In this document: in pieces, positions 33,632-46,858 of the stretch
Layout: every line of letters starts with the position of its first letter
Position numbering within the stretch: the stretch's first letter is position 1
From: Brassica napus
Taxonomy: Eukaryota > Streptophyta > Magnoliopsida > Brassicales > Brassicaceae
DNA length: 64,000 bases
Direction: 5' to 3'
NCBI RefSeq assembly: GCF_020379485.1
Contig: NW_026014872.1
Location: 62,001-126,000, forward strand
Notes under the pieces: generated by a model
The model's database searches: none
What the model saw: only the letters and a program-made list of their open reading frames with translations
What the model was told of the DNA's origin: nothing
Position numbers and translations under genes: made by a program

Positions 33632-33639
33632 CAGGCAGG

Positions 33640-33948
33640 CAGAGCCGGACCTGAATTGTTTGGGGCCCTATACAATTTTCTTTTAAGAATTATTTAATTT
33701 TTTTTAAAGGTTAAAATTTATTATAATTTGTATTTAAATATAAACTTAATCTAATTTACTGCCATATATACATAACTATGCATTTTTATTTATCTTTTAT
33801 GAACATTTTTTTTTGAAAACATAACATTTTTATTTTACACTTACACATTTATATATATTATTATATTTATAGACATATTATTACGAAATTATAAGAAATT
33901 GGGGACCCATTCGATTGGTTCAAAATAATTGGGTCAAGCCGGGCTCTG
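33640..33948. mobile_element. Small hAT-type MITE
   Basis: The ends CAGAGCCGGACCTGA and (reverse complement) CAGAGCCCGGCTTGACC are inverted. The flanks are CAGGCAGG (33632-33639) and CAGGCATG (33949-33956), an 8-bp duplication with one mismatch, as made by hAT transposases. The 309-bp element is AT-rich with no ORF. Confidence 0.75.
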
Positions 33949-34155
33949 CAGGCATGGGGTGCTGACGTATCAGACCCTGGTGAGTCTCCACTGAATCATT
34001 ATATAATAGATTACTTCAATTTAGTAGTAAATCAAAACTGACCACAAAATAGGACCAAAGAAAACTCTAGACACACAATCTTATTTAACTCAATACAAAT
34101 AATATGATTTAGCATATTGAGCTCGTTAAAAACAGATCAATCGCATTTCAGACGA

Positions 34156-34975
34156 TTATTGAGAAAATAAAGACGTCACGAGAGCAATCATGTTAACGGT
34201 CTTCTTGACTTCATCTGCAGTAAAGACAGTAGGTACCACAGTTTCTACAAGCCCTGGAGTAAATGTTGCTTGTCTGCGAAACAGAAGCCTTCATTATCTC
34301 CCAGGCAAGATTTGGGTTACTGACTACGAATAATTTGAAGACCTCCGAGCTAGCTATGGTAGATATATTATTTTTGACATAACTGAAAGCGGCTTCATTG
34401 AGGCCATTGTCGAAAGGTATCTGAGCAAGCTCAAGGACGTCAAGAGCATTCGACATATCCAGAGAAGATATCATTTCGTTTCTGCACAGATCACGTAGAT
34501 GAGGGATTTCGTATTTGTCAGCGGCAAGATAGAGTGACTGAACATTCTGCTTAGCTTTCGGAGAAATCATAGTGCCATCGCTATACATAAATTCAACAAA
34601 AGTTTCTAACTCTTCTTTTTTCATCTCTGATAGAGTGACTGTCTCGACCTGCTCAGCCAAAGTCTTAACCTCGTCAGATTCCAGCATCTTCTTAAACACC
34701 TCTGATCTTGATGCCTATTCGTAATCCAAACATATATAAGGGCCACTCACTAACCAGTAATTAAACATAAACATTTCTAGTATTGATTCCTAGATCAGAT
34801 AATAGTGAGTAAGAGATCAGAGATAAGAACGAGACCAGAATAAGTTTGTGAGCGGATATAGCTGAATCGTCATCGTTGTCCACACCCGCCTTGAGCGTAC
34901 GTCAACTTGCCATTGTTCTTCCAAGACCTTTGCAAGTCCACCCGAGAATATCTGTTGGTTGGTTTGAGTTGCCAT
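34156..34975 (-). pseudogene. BTB/POZ-domain protein gene, two frameshifts
   Basis: Two exons, 34975-34836 and 34714-34156, encode a ~200-residue BTB/POZ protein, a class that serves as substrate adaptor for CUL3 ubiquitin ligases. Exon 1 begins MATQTNQQIFSGGLAKVLEE; a one-nucleotide loss just after WQVDVR shifts it out of the frame that reads AGVDNDDSAISAHKLIL. Exon 2 gives ASRSEVFKKMLESDE and the BTB body (FVEFMYSDGTM, LYLAADKYEIPHLRDLC), then a second shift near 34263 precedes the in-family tail (TFTPGLVETVVPTVF, ending SLFSQ). The splice sites are plausible. Two separate shifts make it non-functional as read; a sequencing error could explain one but hardly both. It stands alone between transposons. 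Confidence 0.8.
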
Positions 34976-35525
34976 AGTTATAAGGTAACATGATTTTATT
35001 TCTAGTAAACTATAGTGGCTTATATAGAGAGAACCCAAAGACAACCGTCCAACTTCTTAATACTTACGTTTTGGAAATTGAAGGAGAAGCATTTATATTT
35101 AGTCAATTAGTACAGTGGAAATCCTGGTGCACAAAAAAAGAGGACAGTGGAAATCCTAAGGTCTGGTTGCACTCAACGGGCTACTCTCTTGGGAAATGAA
35201 CCGTTGTCTTGTCTATCTTGGCCTATGTAAAATTTGGAATTGCGGAAGCTATTTTCGACCTCCAACATGTCTAATCTAACTTTGTGTTATGAATCTTCCC
35301 ATAAACATGTGAGTGTCTTACTGATGATTGTGAAACAGAGACATGGTCGATTCTAAGAGTAAGAAGATTATAAACAATTTGGCAAGAGTCAAATAAATAC
35401 TCTTTACATATTTGGAGGTCAATATTTATGTAAGTTATTTATGTCAATAGATTTTTTTTATAATTTTAGGAGGCTACGGACTAATGTTTCATATGTCTAT
35501 GTTCCGGACTAGTAGGAGATACTAA
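34976..35525. other. Intergenic, possible promoter of the BTB pseudogene
   Basis: AT-rich with short chance frames. A TATA-like TATATAAG (minus strand) near 35016-35024 lies about 45 bp upstream of the BTB ATG and may be its old core promoter. Confidence 0.4.
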
Positions 35526-36593
35526 TCTTCTTTATTAAAAGAGAAGTACCATTTTTATCTACCATAAAAAAGTTATACTAGTCTTACTAGGTCCATTTCA
35601 TTAATTATATTTATTTAATTATTTACATTAATCTATTAAATATATAAAGATATTAATAATAAATCAATTTTAACTGTAAATTTAAATTTTATTTTTAGTT
35701 ATAACAAAATGTTGAGAAAAAATCTAACAAAATCTTTCTAAAAATTTAAAATATTTTATTTAAATTAATACTATTGATTAATTTTGCAATTAATAATATA
35801 TACTATTATACATTAATTTAAATAAGATTTTATTATAAAACAAAATAAAATAAAATTGTATGCTATTTTCAAATTTTATAATTATATTATATAACTTCTT
35901 TATTAAAAGAAATACCATAAAAAAATCCATACTAGGTCTATTTCATCAATAACATCTATTTGATTATTTAAGTTAATCTATTTAATATATAACATTTTGA
36001 AAAAAAATATTATAAATTATATAGATATTAATAAATAAATTTTAACTGTAAATTTAAAATTTATTTTTACTTATAACAAAATATGTTGGAAACAATCTAA
36101 CAAAATCTTGATAATTTTTTTTTAATTAATGCAGCGATTGATTTCATAATTAATAATATAGTATTATTATAATGTATTTACTTATAAAATCCCACAATAT
36201 ACTAAAATAAATAACATAGAAATATAAATTATGCTAAGAAAATATCAGTTCTATAGTATAACTAAATAAAATTTTAAAATATATTGTATTCAGTCTGTAA
36301 AAATTAGAAAAAAATGAAGGAGATTCTCAATTTGTTTATTTCATACTATGAATTCATTTTACCAAACTCGAAAATATATTAATATAAAATAACAATTAAT
36401 AATAAAGTAAAATGTATAAAACAAATCATTATACATTAATAATATCGAATAAGAAACATAACCAATAACATTATAGATTTACATAATATAACACTAAAAT
36501 GTAAATTATATCTTTGAAAGTTTTACGATGGTGTATGTTATATATTTATAAAATGAAAATCTACCCGCACGGATGTGTGGGTGAAAAATCTAG
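35526..36593 (+). mobile_element. Helitron (plus orientation)
   Basis: The 5' end TCTTCTTTATTAAAAGAG follows an A. The 3' end has the CCCGCAC-GGAT-GTGTGGG hairpin and GTGAAAAATCTAG ending at 36593, then T. The opening ~360 bp recurs at about 35896 (ACTTCTTTATTAAAAG), so the interior is an imperfect tandem duplication. No coding content. Confidence 0.7.
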
Positions 36594-36935
36594 TTAAGTA
36601 GTAAGGGCATTTCCAACTTCATTTTATATTTCACTGTAAAATACAATTTAGATTAAAATTGATTTAACATACTCTATTTTTAACTCTATAATAGAGTAAA
36701 AAATAAGTTTACTCTATATATAGAGTAATTTATTTATTTTTGTTTATCACTCTATTTTTTATTCTATTTAGAGAAAAAATAAAGTAAACCATTAGACTTG
36801 GGCTAATAAGCTTTTATGGTATTTTGTATTTCTTTATTGATAAAAACAAGTATGAAAATCAAACATTTAAAAATTCACGATTTAAGAAATTTGACGTAGA
36901 TTTGATATGCTATGTGTAGTCCGTATATTAACAAA
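36594..36935. other. Intergenic, no gene seen
   Basis: AT-rich, with inverted ACTCTAT/ATAGAGT motifs at about 36665-36780 that can form small hairpins. No gene recognised. Confidence 0.5.
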
Positions 36936-37775
36936 CTAGATAGTGACTAGTCGCGCCATGCGCATAATGAAATAGATGATTACATTATTTATTTTATGTT
37001 GTACTAAAAGATTTTCCATATAGCTTTTCGAGGGATAGGCATTCTGATATCCGTTCGGATTGAGTTGATTTATTCGTATTTTAGATTTTTAGAGTTAGAA
37101 ATGTAAATCCAATTCGAATATTTACAAATTTTGGTTTGGATTTCGCTGGAATCATTGTGGGTTCTGTTCGGATTTGAGTTTGAGTATCCATTTTATTATG
37201 TAATTTTATTTAAAAAATCTAAATATAATTAAATCCTCAAAATCTTAAAATAAAAATAATATAAATATAAAAATCTGAATAATGTAAGACTAAATACTTA
37301 AATTTACATAAAAATTAGTTCTATTTAAATATTTGGATGGAGAACAAATAGATATTTTCAGTATTTTGAATATCTTTTTGTTACTTGTGATTACTTTGAT
37401 AATTTTTAGATATTTTCATATTTTTGAATATCTAATAGATATAAAATTAAAAATAATTAATATACTTAAGTATATAATTATGATATAGATATTTTCGGTA
37501 TCCACAATATTTCAGTTTGGATCGGGTTTGGGTCTGGTTATCCAGATATTAAAATTTAAGATCCATCTGAGTACTTAATCAGTTTTACTTTTAGTATGTG
37601 TTTAGTATTATTTTCAAAACAAGTTTAATTCGATTTTTCGGATCCAGATATTTTTACCCTTACTTATTTTCTTTTACTAATATAAAATAAAATTAAATAA
37701 ATGTAAAATAAATATTTTAAGCTTATTTTGCATACATAATTATTGAAACATACTTTAATAATACTAATAAAAATG
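36936..37775 (-). mobile_element. Helitron remnant (minus orientation)
   Basis: On the minus strand the 3' end is a GCGC-ATG-GCGC hairpin (36953-36963) and then CTAG at 36939-36936. A 5'-end-like ATTAGTATTATTAAAGTATG lies near 37745-37770. The interior contains CCGAAC-type motifs common to the other Helitrons. The 5' boundary is uncertain. Confidence 0.45.
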
Positions 37776-38017
37776 GTTGGATTTCGTATCAATATTGTTA
37801 GACATGGATCGTCGTCGTCTTCGACATCGTACACTCAGGCTTCGATCTGGTTACTAACAGCACTAGCACTGGGGTTGAACTCTGAAGATGAGGTTTATGT
37901 TTACTTAATCTCCAAGAAATTTCTGGGAGAGACACGTGTTCTGCTTGTCTGAAACAGCAACAGAGGTTTGACCAACATTTTTTGTACACTTTCGGTGAGG
38001 CATTTCGTCGAACATTT

Positions 38018-38043
38018 AGACGACGACGACGACGACGACGTTG
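38018..38043. repeat. (GAC)n trinucleotide repeat
   Basis: About eight CGA/GAC units just upstream of the carrier pseudogene ATG, probably in its former 5' UTR. Confidence 0.85.
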
Positions 38044-38090
38044 ACTTTTATAAACCTCTTTCGTATTTTGTCTGGAGGATCTTCCGTGAA

Positions 38091-39594
38091 ATGGATAAGC
38101 TTCTTGAGAATCATGAGTTTGCTACGCATGCCGTCGCGGCATCAGCCTCTGTCTCGCTGGGAACTGGTCTCGCTTACCCTCTAGACACCATCAAAACCAT
38201 CATTCAGGTTGGTTGTAAGAAGCTAACCCCTTGTCAAGTTGTGAACAGAGTTTTCCGCGTCTCTGGCTATTCAGGTCAGTACTCTTTCGTTTTCATTGAA
38301 TGTAGCATCAGGCAGGCAAGATGATGTTTTTTTTGTTTAAATTGCAGGTCTGTACAGTGGTCTTGGATGGCTAACTCTGGGAAGAATCTCAGGTGTTGGT
38401 GCTAGGTTGGAGTCTATGAGATTCTTACTGCTTTCTACAAAGGGGATTCTCCTTTTGTGTCTAATATCATCTAGCTCGCAATCCACTAAAGAATATTTCC
38501 ATTGTTTCATAGTTTATGTTATGTAGCAGTCAGTATTCAAAAGGTATTAGATTCAAGCTTAGGTTTTGCATCTAGCTAAGAGTATTCGAATTTATTCATT
38601 CAAAGTTGGCTCCTTTTGTTCCAGATGGTCGACATGGTAACTATGTGCAAGTCAGCGAAGCAGTTCTGGCGGGGATGGTGGGAGGTGCGGCAGAAACATT
38701 GATGACTTCTCCGTTCGAGCTGATCAAAGTTCGACAACAAGTGACTGCTGCATCACGGGCAAGTGGTTTCACCCATGATCACAAAACTGCTTAGACGATA
38801 CAACAATCTCGATATGAAGTCGTTGACACAAACCGTCAGTATGTTATCCGTGTTGAACCATAAACACCGCAGCCGCATTGCAAGAGTACCATGGATGATG
38901 ACTGGAACAGGAAACCCACCAGCAGCCATGGATTTTAAGAGACCGCTAGATGTTGCATCACTTGAAGGAGTGAGAGCGTTATGGAGATAAATCTTCGTTC
39001 AGGTCTTATAAGAGATTATCTTTACGGAGGAGTGTTCTTCGGAACATGGCAGTTTCTTCACGAGGCAATGATCGGTTGAAAAGCAGTCGGAATGAATCCT
39101 CTCCCCAGGTAATTTTAAACCACTAGTTTTATCATTTAAGTGTAGTGATTGTTTAATGATTTTGTTGAGTTTCAGTTCTGAAGAAGAAGTCGGACCTTTA
39201 TCTCCAGTAGCTATTAGCATTGCCGCTGGGTTTTCTGGTGCCATTGCAGCTGCAGCATCTCATAGCTTTGACACAGCAAGAACACGTGCTCAGTGTGTAA
39301 TATTGCCAAAGGTAAAAAAAAAAAGAATATGGTTTTTTGGTTGGTTATCATACAAGAAATATGAAAACTCATTTAGTTTGGTTTCTGTTGATTTTACGGT
39401 ATATAGCAAAAGAGAGGAAGTTTCTGAAATGGAATAAACCAGGAAAGAGATTAGAGAGATGGACAGGTATCCTTCCTACAGACAGAACTCTCTTGTTCAG
39501 AGGGATTGGGACAAGGATGGCTCGAAGCTCTGTTGCATCCACTGTTATCGTTGGGATGATATTACTTAGCTGTCGATTTATTGGTTCCAAGTGA
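38091..39594 (+). pseudogene. Mitochondrial substrate carrier family gene, degenerate
   Basis: Exons at 38091-38274, 38348-about 38448, 38625-39108, 39176-39310 and about 39400-39594 match a plant mitochondrial carrier (probable counterpart of At4g15010, from memory). The carrier signature is visible as AYPLDTIKT in repeat 1, TSPFELIKVRQQV in repeat 2 and SHSFDTARTRAQC in repeat 3. Damage includes a lost base in exon 2 (ARLESMRF where FGVYEIL is readable in the next frame), frame breaks in exon 3 around ASRA and LWR, a TGA before KAVGMNPLP, an acceptor reading ACGG instead of AG before exon 5, and a final frame change at VGMILL. The second exon has also lost its donor. It cannot make a carrier. 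The 3' end converges on RPL27. Confidence 0.88.
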
Positions 39595-40062
39595 AAAACA
39601 ACAGACATCATACAATGTTTGCAAATCTGTCTTGAATTGAATCAAACATTTCAACTTTGCTACTTTGTAGTATAGCCATCAATTTGTTTTACAACATTCC
39701 TGAACAATTAAATAACTACAGAATAATTGGTTGTACTTTTTTTTTTTGCAAAATCAGTACTCTCTTCAGCCCTAACAGAAAAAAGACTTTTCTAACCAAA
39801 ATTTTGATCAATCTCTAGTTGTAATTGATCTTTAGAAACAAAATGATCATTTTCTATCGAGATTATGAACAAGGTAGATCTACTAAAGATAAAAAACATA
39901 AGCACATCATTCAAAGGAAACGAGGAGGTAAATCAAACTGCATTAGATAATCATAACATAGAAAATCCAGAATCGAAATTCCAACAAAAAGTCTTTCACA
40001 AGATAAAAGAGGATCCACGTCCCTAGAAAAAGTAAAGCTGTAAAACTCCATACGAAATGTCT

Positions 40063-40760
<698 letters not shown>

Positions 40761-41007
40761 TATATATATATATGTTTAGTTATTTATAGTAATAAGCAAA
40801 GAAGTTTGTCCATACAAAATAAAAGGTAAAAAAAATTCAAACTTACATAATACATAGTATAGCGTGCAGACATAAACTATAAATAAAGAAAAAGTTTGTC
40901 CTATAATTTTAACAGCGATTTTAATCACTTTGTTTAGGTATCTCCTCTAAAATTTACTCATCATCTATGTCAAATTTTATGTCAATTTTTTCCTCATCAT
41001 CAGACTC

Positions 41008-42110
41008 AAAATCAGACTCATTAAGGCTCTCTCTCTTATCAAATCATCTCTAGATGAGGAACCTAGAGTTTCACAAGTATCTCCTAGTTCCACATCAGTT
41101 TCTTCAACAATCCAATCTTGAGCATGAGTAGCAGAATCTGCAAGTAGTATGTCCACGTTCTTCTCTTTTTGCTTATTTTATTTAACCATTAATCTCATGT
41201 TGAATTGAACATAGACAAAATTGTTCAACCGTTTTGCATCAAGTCTATTCCTTTTTTTTTGGTATGTACGTACATAAAACTGAATAAATAAGACACATAA
41301 ACATTTGTAAGCTCATGAAATATACTATTCATTTAGTTTGAAATACTTGCCCCCTTCGAGAGTACTCTAGTTACGCTTACATCCCAAAGAGCTAGTCGTC
41401 AGAGACAAAATCTTTCTTAATTTTTGTAACTTAGGACTTCAACTTTATAAAAGTTCCACCATTGAACTACAAAGAATGATTAGCAAAATCATACATAGAA
41501 AATATTCAAAATACACAAATTCTCAGGAAACAAACCTAGATCATAATTTTCATCATTTTTTAAACATCCTTTAATGGCTGTTGGATGCCCAAAATTTCTC
41601 TCTTTTTTGCATACATTACAAGTTCAGTGTTGATGACAAATGTTTGAGCATCAAGATCATTCGGATAAAAAGCATCAACACACTTGAAAGTAGCAGTAAT
41701 GACATCCCAGTGGAACTGAATACTCATATCCTTATAAAAATAATAAGGATTCAAGAGATATGCCATCCAATGAAGAGGACTATCAAGACAATCATAACTC
41801 TTCTCATCAACAATATTGAGGATTTATTTGTAATTCTTTTCCAGAATGTTGAGTGCTTTGCATAGTTCTTTCTTTGCTTCTTCTAACTCTCATTGCAAAA
41901 CCCCATTGTAGGCTTCTGATCTCCATCAACTAATCTTAGTACTCTAACCAAGGGTGCAAACACTTTCAGCACATTCCTACACCATCCCAAAACTCCATAT
42001 ACCAAGTTGTATGATAGGCTGCAAGTCCTTTATGATGCTTTGTCCATTTATATTCTGCCCATTCATTGCTAGCAAACATCATCTTTAAGTTTTCTTTCTT
42101 ATCCATAAAA
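41008..42110 (-). pseudogene. hAT-family transposase remnant
   Basis: Minus-strand blocks in several frames match the C-terminal half of a plant hAT transposase. They are FASNEWAEYKWTKHHKGLAAY near 42080, VLKVFAPLVRVLRLVDGDQK near 41950, LHWMAYLLNPYYFYKDMSIQ at about 41770, DAFYPNDLDAQTFVINTEL near 41660, and RNRLDAKRLNNFVYVQFN with a DWIVEE tail near 41060-41250. Stops and frame changes separate the blocks and the N-terminal half is missing, so it is inactive. TIRs were not located. Confidence 0.75.
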
Positions 42111-42439
42111 CTTTACAGAGTAAGGAAAAAAGATGCAAATCTAGTTACTCCAGGTCTTACTATGTCTCTTTTCTTTGTAAACTTCGTCATAATAATGCCT
42201 TGAACTTTTGTTGTAATTGGTTAAGAAATTTCTATAAACAAACTCAATGACAATGCCATCAATGTGGTCTCCGAAATTTCTGTATCTTCTTCAATCTCAA
42301 TCAAAGATTGATCTACTATCTCCATTTCAATCCCATTAACAACCGTCAGCACTTGTAAGTATCTGTTTGGACACCAATGTTTCCTAGACCATTTATCATC
42401 ACTAGTAAAACATTGTACCAATCTCTTCTTCTCTACTAT

Positions 42440-43303
42440 TCAACTATCTGATAACCAAAGTTGTGGTCGCTGCACTCTGTTACCACCACCTTTATCCTGA
42501 GTACCAGTTGTCTTAGCTTGTTGTTGTTTTGATTGCCAATCAGATGACGTACAGGACTGTACGACAGGTTTGAATTTTTTTCGCCTCATGCCTACCCTTC
42601 CTTCTTGACTTCTCTCCTGACAAGCCATCTTATAGAACGCGTTGTCTTCCATCTGATACACAGTAGCAATCATCTCAGGAAGGTCTACCTGTTTACTCAT
42701 GTTCACCACTTCTCTCATCTCCGGTGTCAGCCCATTCATGAATATACCTTCCAATTTCCTATCAGTCAAACCACTGACATGAGTCGATAGATCCTCAAAC
42801 ATATGAATGTATTGAGAAATCTTTCCCGTTTGTTTTTCAGCAAAAAACGGTTGACTCGGACCTCATAATTTTTCTCTGCTAAATCTTGCTAACAACCTTT
42901 CTTTGACTTTGTTCCAACTCACAAAATTGCTCTTGTGTGTTTCGTTGTTGAACCAGCTCAAAACATCACCTGAAAGACTCACAGAAACAGTCTCCAGTTT
43001 CTCTCCGCTCATCATAACCTCCGCTTAGAAAATATCTCTCCGCTAAGGCGAACCAACCATATGCATCATCACCAGCAAAAGATGGAAGTTCAACACGCTT
43101 CACTAATCCATCTCTATTATCGATATGGTTTCAGACTTGGCTCCTTAACCTCCACACTTTTCGAATCCTTCTTCACGATCGCATAAATTCTGAAACTCGT
43201 TATTCGTCTCGTGTTGCACCGCCGTGTGATCCCTCAATGTTTTCGGAAAAGTATCCAACGTCACCGGCTCATCCTCCGCCTGAACCTTTTGTGATTTCTT
43301 CAT
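42440..43303 (-). pseudogene. Ty3/Gypsy gag fragment
   Basis: From an ATG at 43303 (MKKSQKVQAEDEPVTL) the minus strand encodes a degraded gag: VKRVELPSFAGDDAYGWFAL and AERYFLSGGYDE, then a later segment with FEDLSTHVSGLTDRKLEGIF and NGLTPEMREVVNMSKQVDL. Several stops and frame changes lie between 43130 and 42800. Pol is absent; the sequence runs into hAT wreckage. It is the 5' end of an old Gypsy element unrelated to the Athila copy. Confidence 0.75.
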
Positions 43304-43357
43304 GGTTTTGTCGACTTCTTAGTCGTGATTGTTCGATCCAGATCGCTCAAGGACGCA

Positions 43358-43650
43358 CCAATTTGATAGATAATAGTAGTATTATTATCTATCTTTGTAA
43401 CAAACGATAAGGTCCAATACAATCTTGCTCTCAATATGAGAAACAACCCTTTACCAAATCTTTACAACTTCTAACTGTCACTCTCAACAGCCAATGCCAG
43501 CTCAGCATCCTTGTGATCCACGTCAATCTGCTCACTTCCATCCTTTTTCTTTCTCTTTCTCGAACACACACACACAATGGCATATCAATGTTCTTGCGGA
43601 TGGGATCACCATTCATGTACATGAATGAGCAGCTATACATCTAATACCAT
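43358..43650 (-). repeat. Probable LTR of the Gypsy remnant
   Basis: Just upstream of the gag ATG, the minus strand reads TATCTATCA followed by AATTGGTGCGTCC, which looks like an LTR end and primer-binding site. The preceding ~280 bp would be the LTR, perhaps starting TGGTATTAG near 43650. The second LTR was not found. Confidence 0.4.
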
Positions 43651-44284
43651 TCCCTAGTTTTCTCCAGACTGTTAAAGCTCCTTGACAGAGTATCTATAAA
43701 AAGAAAACAAACTGATGCTAGATAATGACAAACATTAACATTCTTAAACAAGTGTAACTGAAACCAACTTACATTCTGAAATCGAAGGCTTGATCTCAAA
43801 GCATGTAGAACAGAACCTTCTGCATTATGTGCAGCTGTTTTTTTCCTTTTTTATTTCGAAAAGCATAATGCTGTGACATTCCCAGTGAAATTTAACCCGC
43901 TGGAGTATCTGGGAGATTATTCTTCTAACATTTGCGTGGCTAGCAGGAAGAAGCAAAAACCTAAGCAGATACGACATGTTCTCTGCGTCAGATTGTTCTA
44001 ATAGAAATGAACAAAGCCGGGTTATGGAGGGAATATCAGTTTGCCGTTTGTCAATAAAGAAGAGCCAGTGTGCCGTTCACACAACACATGATCTGGCGAC
44101 GCAATAGCAGAAGAGCACGGCGTCAAACCAAATAATACATGTAGAGTTCTAAACTAATTACACATAAACTACACGACGTGATGCATCCATACAAAAAGGC
44201 TTCTCAGCTATTTATAATACAAGAATACTCAAGGCGCATATAATAGCAATTGCAAGCTGGTTAAGCCAAGCCTTGTGATTACAT
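43651..44284. other. Intergenic and MAPR4 3' region
   Basis: No recognisable gene. The part next to 44284 probably includes the MAPR4 3' UTR. Confidence 0.5.
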
Positions 44285-46135
44285 TCAGACTTTGCAAGTC
44301 TTGGCAAGTGGTTCACAGTCTTTATAGATCTCCAAACCAGACTGATCAAGTTGGTCTTCCTCAAAGCAAGCGCAACGTTTGCTCATCGAACCAGTTATTG
44401 CTATCTCCAATGGTCTTTGTACCAATCTTGGCACCCCAACATCACACCAAACCTGCACAAATAGCTTATCCTTTAGTATAATTTTTGTTTTTTTTTTCAT
44501 GCCACCTGGATAGAAGATAACAAGAATTCATACCTCTCCACCTTCATCTTGACTCCATCGTGAGTTGCAATTCTTTTGCTTGTCTTCTTCAATCTTTTGC
44601 TTCTCCATGAGTTGTGCACCTCTTGAGGCTTTTGCTTCAGCTCCTTTTAAGTGCTTAGTAGGATTACCTTGGCTATCGTAGTACCGTCCAACAAGCTTCC
44701 CAACAGGACTGCGTATCACAAATTATAAAAAAGCTAACAAGTTAGAACCAAACCAACATGAACATTATCTGCACTGTATCGTGTCGTGTGATGAATGAAA
44801 CATGTAACTTACGTGTAGGTCCTGGAGTAGAAACCTCGCCAGTCGACTATGCTCTTCACCTACGAAGAAGAGTAAATACTTATCAAATAATTAATATTTG
44901 TACCAGACATGCGTTCATTGAGCTCACAATTCGAATCAGTAGAATAACAAACATTTCATATCATAGAAAGTGATAGCTATGAAGATATAAGCCCATCTGG
45001 CACCCAAAAACTAGAGATTTCCCATAATTTTGATCGATTAAGCTAGAAAAGCATTACCTCACTGCTAGATAACCCATGTAACGAATCTGTAAGTCCATCT
45101 CCTGCACAAGAATATAATCATAGCACACAAATGTGAAGTTTCAACAGATAATCGGGTACTTTGTGTATAATCAAATCCTCTGCAAAAAAAAATAGCTAAC
45201 AAAACTTCAAACAACTATGACTTGTTCATGCATGAAGATAATGTCACAAGAATTTTGGTAGATCAAGAAAGCACAGTGATCATTTTTCCTAGAGACTTAA
45301 AATCTTTGTAACACACCAAAGAATGCGGGAAAATAAAAAATTGTACCTGTAAAGTTGCCAGAAACAAATGCACGAGAAGCATCTCTGAGTACAAGAATGA
45401 CATGAAAAAAGATTCCCATCAGCGAGAAACATTGAAAACTATATACAAGGAAACATATGAGAGCGTCTCTCCAGTCCACATATATTGATAAAAGAAAAAC
45501 AAACCTTCCAGCAAAATGATTGTAACCTCCTCCACTACCGTAATGAGATTTCCCTTTGGTCACATCATATACAGATCTGTATCCCAATATGTACGAATAT
45601 ATATACTCAGTTCACAAGTTGTTCAAAAGTGCCAGACATACGTGTGTTACTTTGCACAAGGAAGAAGACTTACCCAAGAATCCCTAAGAGAATAGGTAAC
45701 GTTTCATCAGTGCCATTGTACAATGCCAATTCTTCAGCAGAAAACAACCTCTTTTCAATTGGGAAGCAAATAACACAACAACAACAACAACAACAAAAAT
45801 TTAAGCTCAAATTCAAGACATCACACACCATAACATCCCCTTAGTTACTTAAACTCAGACACATAACAAACGCAGAGACAAACTTCATTAGTTTAAAGGA
45901 CTTTTGTCTAATTAGTACGCAAGTGGAGGTAACAAAAGTAGCAGACGTTAAAGGACTTTTTATACAAGATTTTGAGTGTGCAGAGCAGTAGAGAGAAGAA
46001 AGGTGAGAGAGAGAGAGAGAGTACTTGGTTGTGTTGTGGAGGAGACTTGAAGGAAGATCTGAAGTAGAGAGCCAAGAGAACGACGATCAAGCTGACACCT
46101 ACGAACGGAGATAGCAAGATTCTCCTCAACGACAT
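44285..46135 (-). CDS. MAPR4: Membrane-associated progesterone-binding protein 4-like (cytochrome b5-like fold), 243 aa
   Basis: Eight exons (46135-46025, 45750-45674, 45576-45505, 45384-45347, 45101-45058, 44859-44813, 44708-44534, 44452-44285) total 732 bp, giving 243 residues in one frame with GT-AG introns throughout. An N-terminal signal anchor (FVGVSLIVVLLALYF, about residues 11-25) is followed by a cytochrome b5-like heme/steroid-binding domain: FSAEELALYNGTDETLPILL, GSVYDVTKGKSHYGSGGGYN, HFAGRDASRAF, then SSSEVKSIVDWRGFY. A C-terminal region with CDVGVPRLV and a Cys-rich tail (SKRCACFEED, ending AKTCKV) completes it. It is probably an endomembrane protein of the MAPR/neudesin type that binds heme or sterol-like ligands. 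It matches Arabidopsis At4g14965 (MAPR4) from memory. No defect is seen, so it is probably functional. A (CAA)n run lies in intron 1. Confidence 0.95.
45775..45797. repeat. (CAA)n trinucleotide repeat in MAPR4 intron 1
   Basis: About seven CAA units within the first intron of the MAPR4-like gene. Confidence 0.85.
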
Positions 46136-46858
46136 TATCGTTTTGGATCCGATCTGCGTTTTGTATGCGAAAAGTCACCAAGACGCAGCGAAGCACTTAT
46201 AGGATGTGAGGGCTTAACATCAAGGACAAAAAGTTATCCGTCCTAAACCGCAATAGCTGAAATGTACAAGGTGTGAATAGTGTGACTTTCCTAGAGATTT
46301 CGAGTTTCGGGGAAAAAAGTAATAATTAAAATAAATAGGATTTTTTAAAGTTAAAACCCGAAAGTTCATTTTGAGTAAAAACCTTCAAACTAAATATTTA
46401 ACGAAAAAAAATCCTCAAACTAATTTTATTTAATGAATTCAATCCTCGCATATCATAATTATCATTACTACTGATAAAATCTTTAGTTTATGAGTTTCTA
46501 TATTAAGTAAACATACTATTAAAACTAAAAAAATCCTAAAAATAATAGCAGTATCTAAACATTAGTAATTTTAATTTTCAAAATAGCATTTTAAACATTT
46601 TTATAAATATATGAGTCTGATTTGTTTTAAAATAAACATTATATATGTATAAATTAAAAAGGTAAAAACCCAAAAATATAACAAAAATTATCTAAAGATT
46701 TACCTGTAATAAAATTACGACAAGATTAAAAATGTAAAAAATAAAAAAATATAATAAAAATTATATCTTATATAATAAAAATGTAATAATAAATCTTTAG
46801 ATAATTTTTATTATATTTTCTGAGTTTTAACATTTTTAGTCTACATATATAATGTTGA

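Noticed and set aside
37743..37952. Small plus-strand frame before the carrier pseudogene
   Set aside because: It starts in a Helitron end and has no recognisable domain; most likely old 5' UTR.
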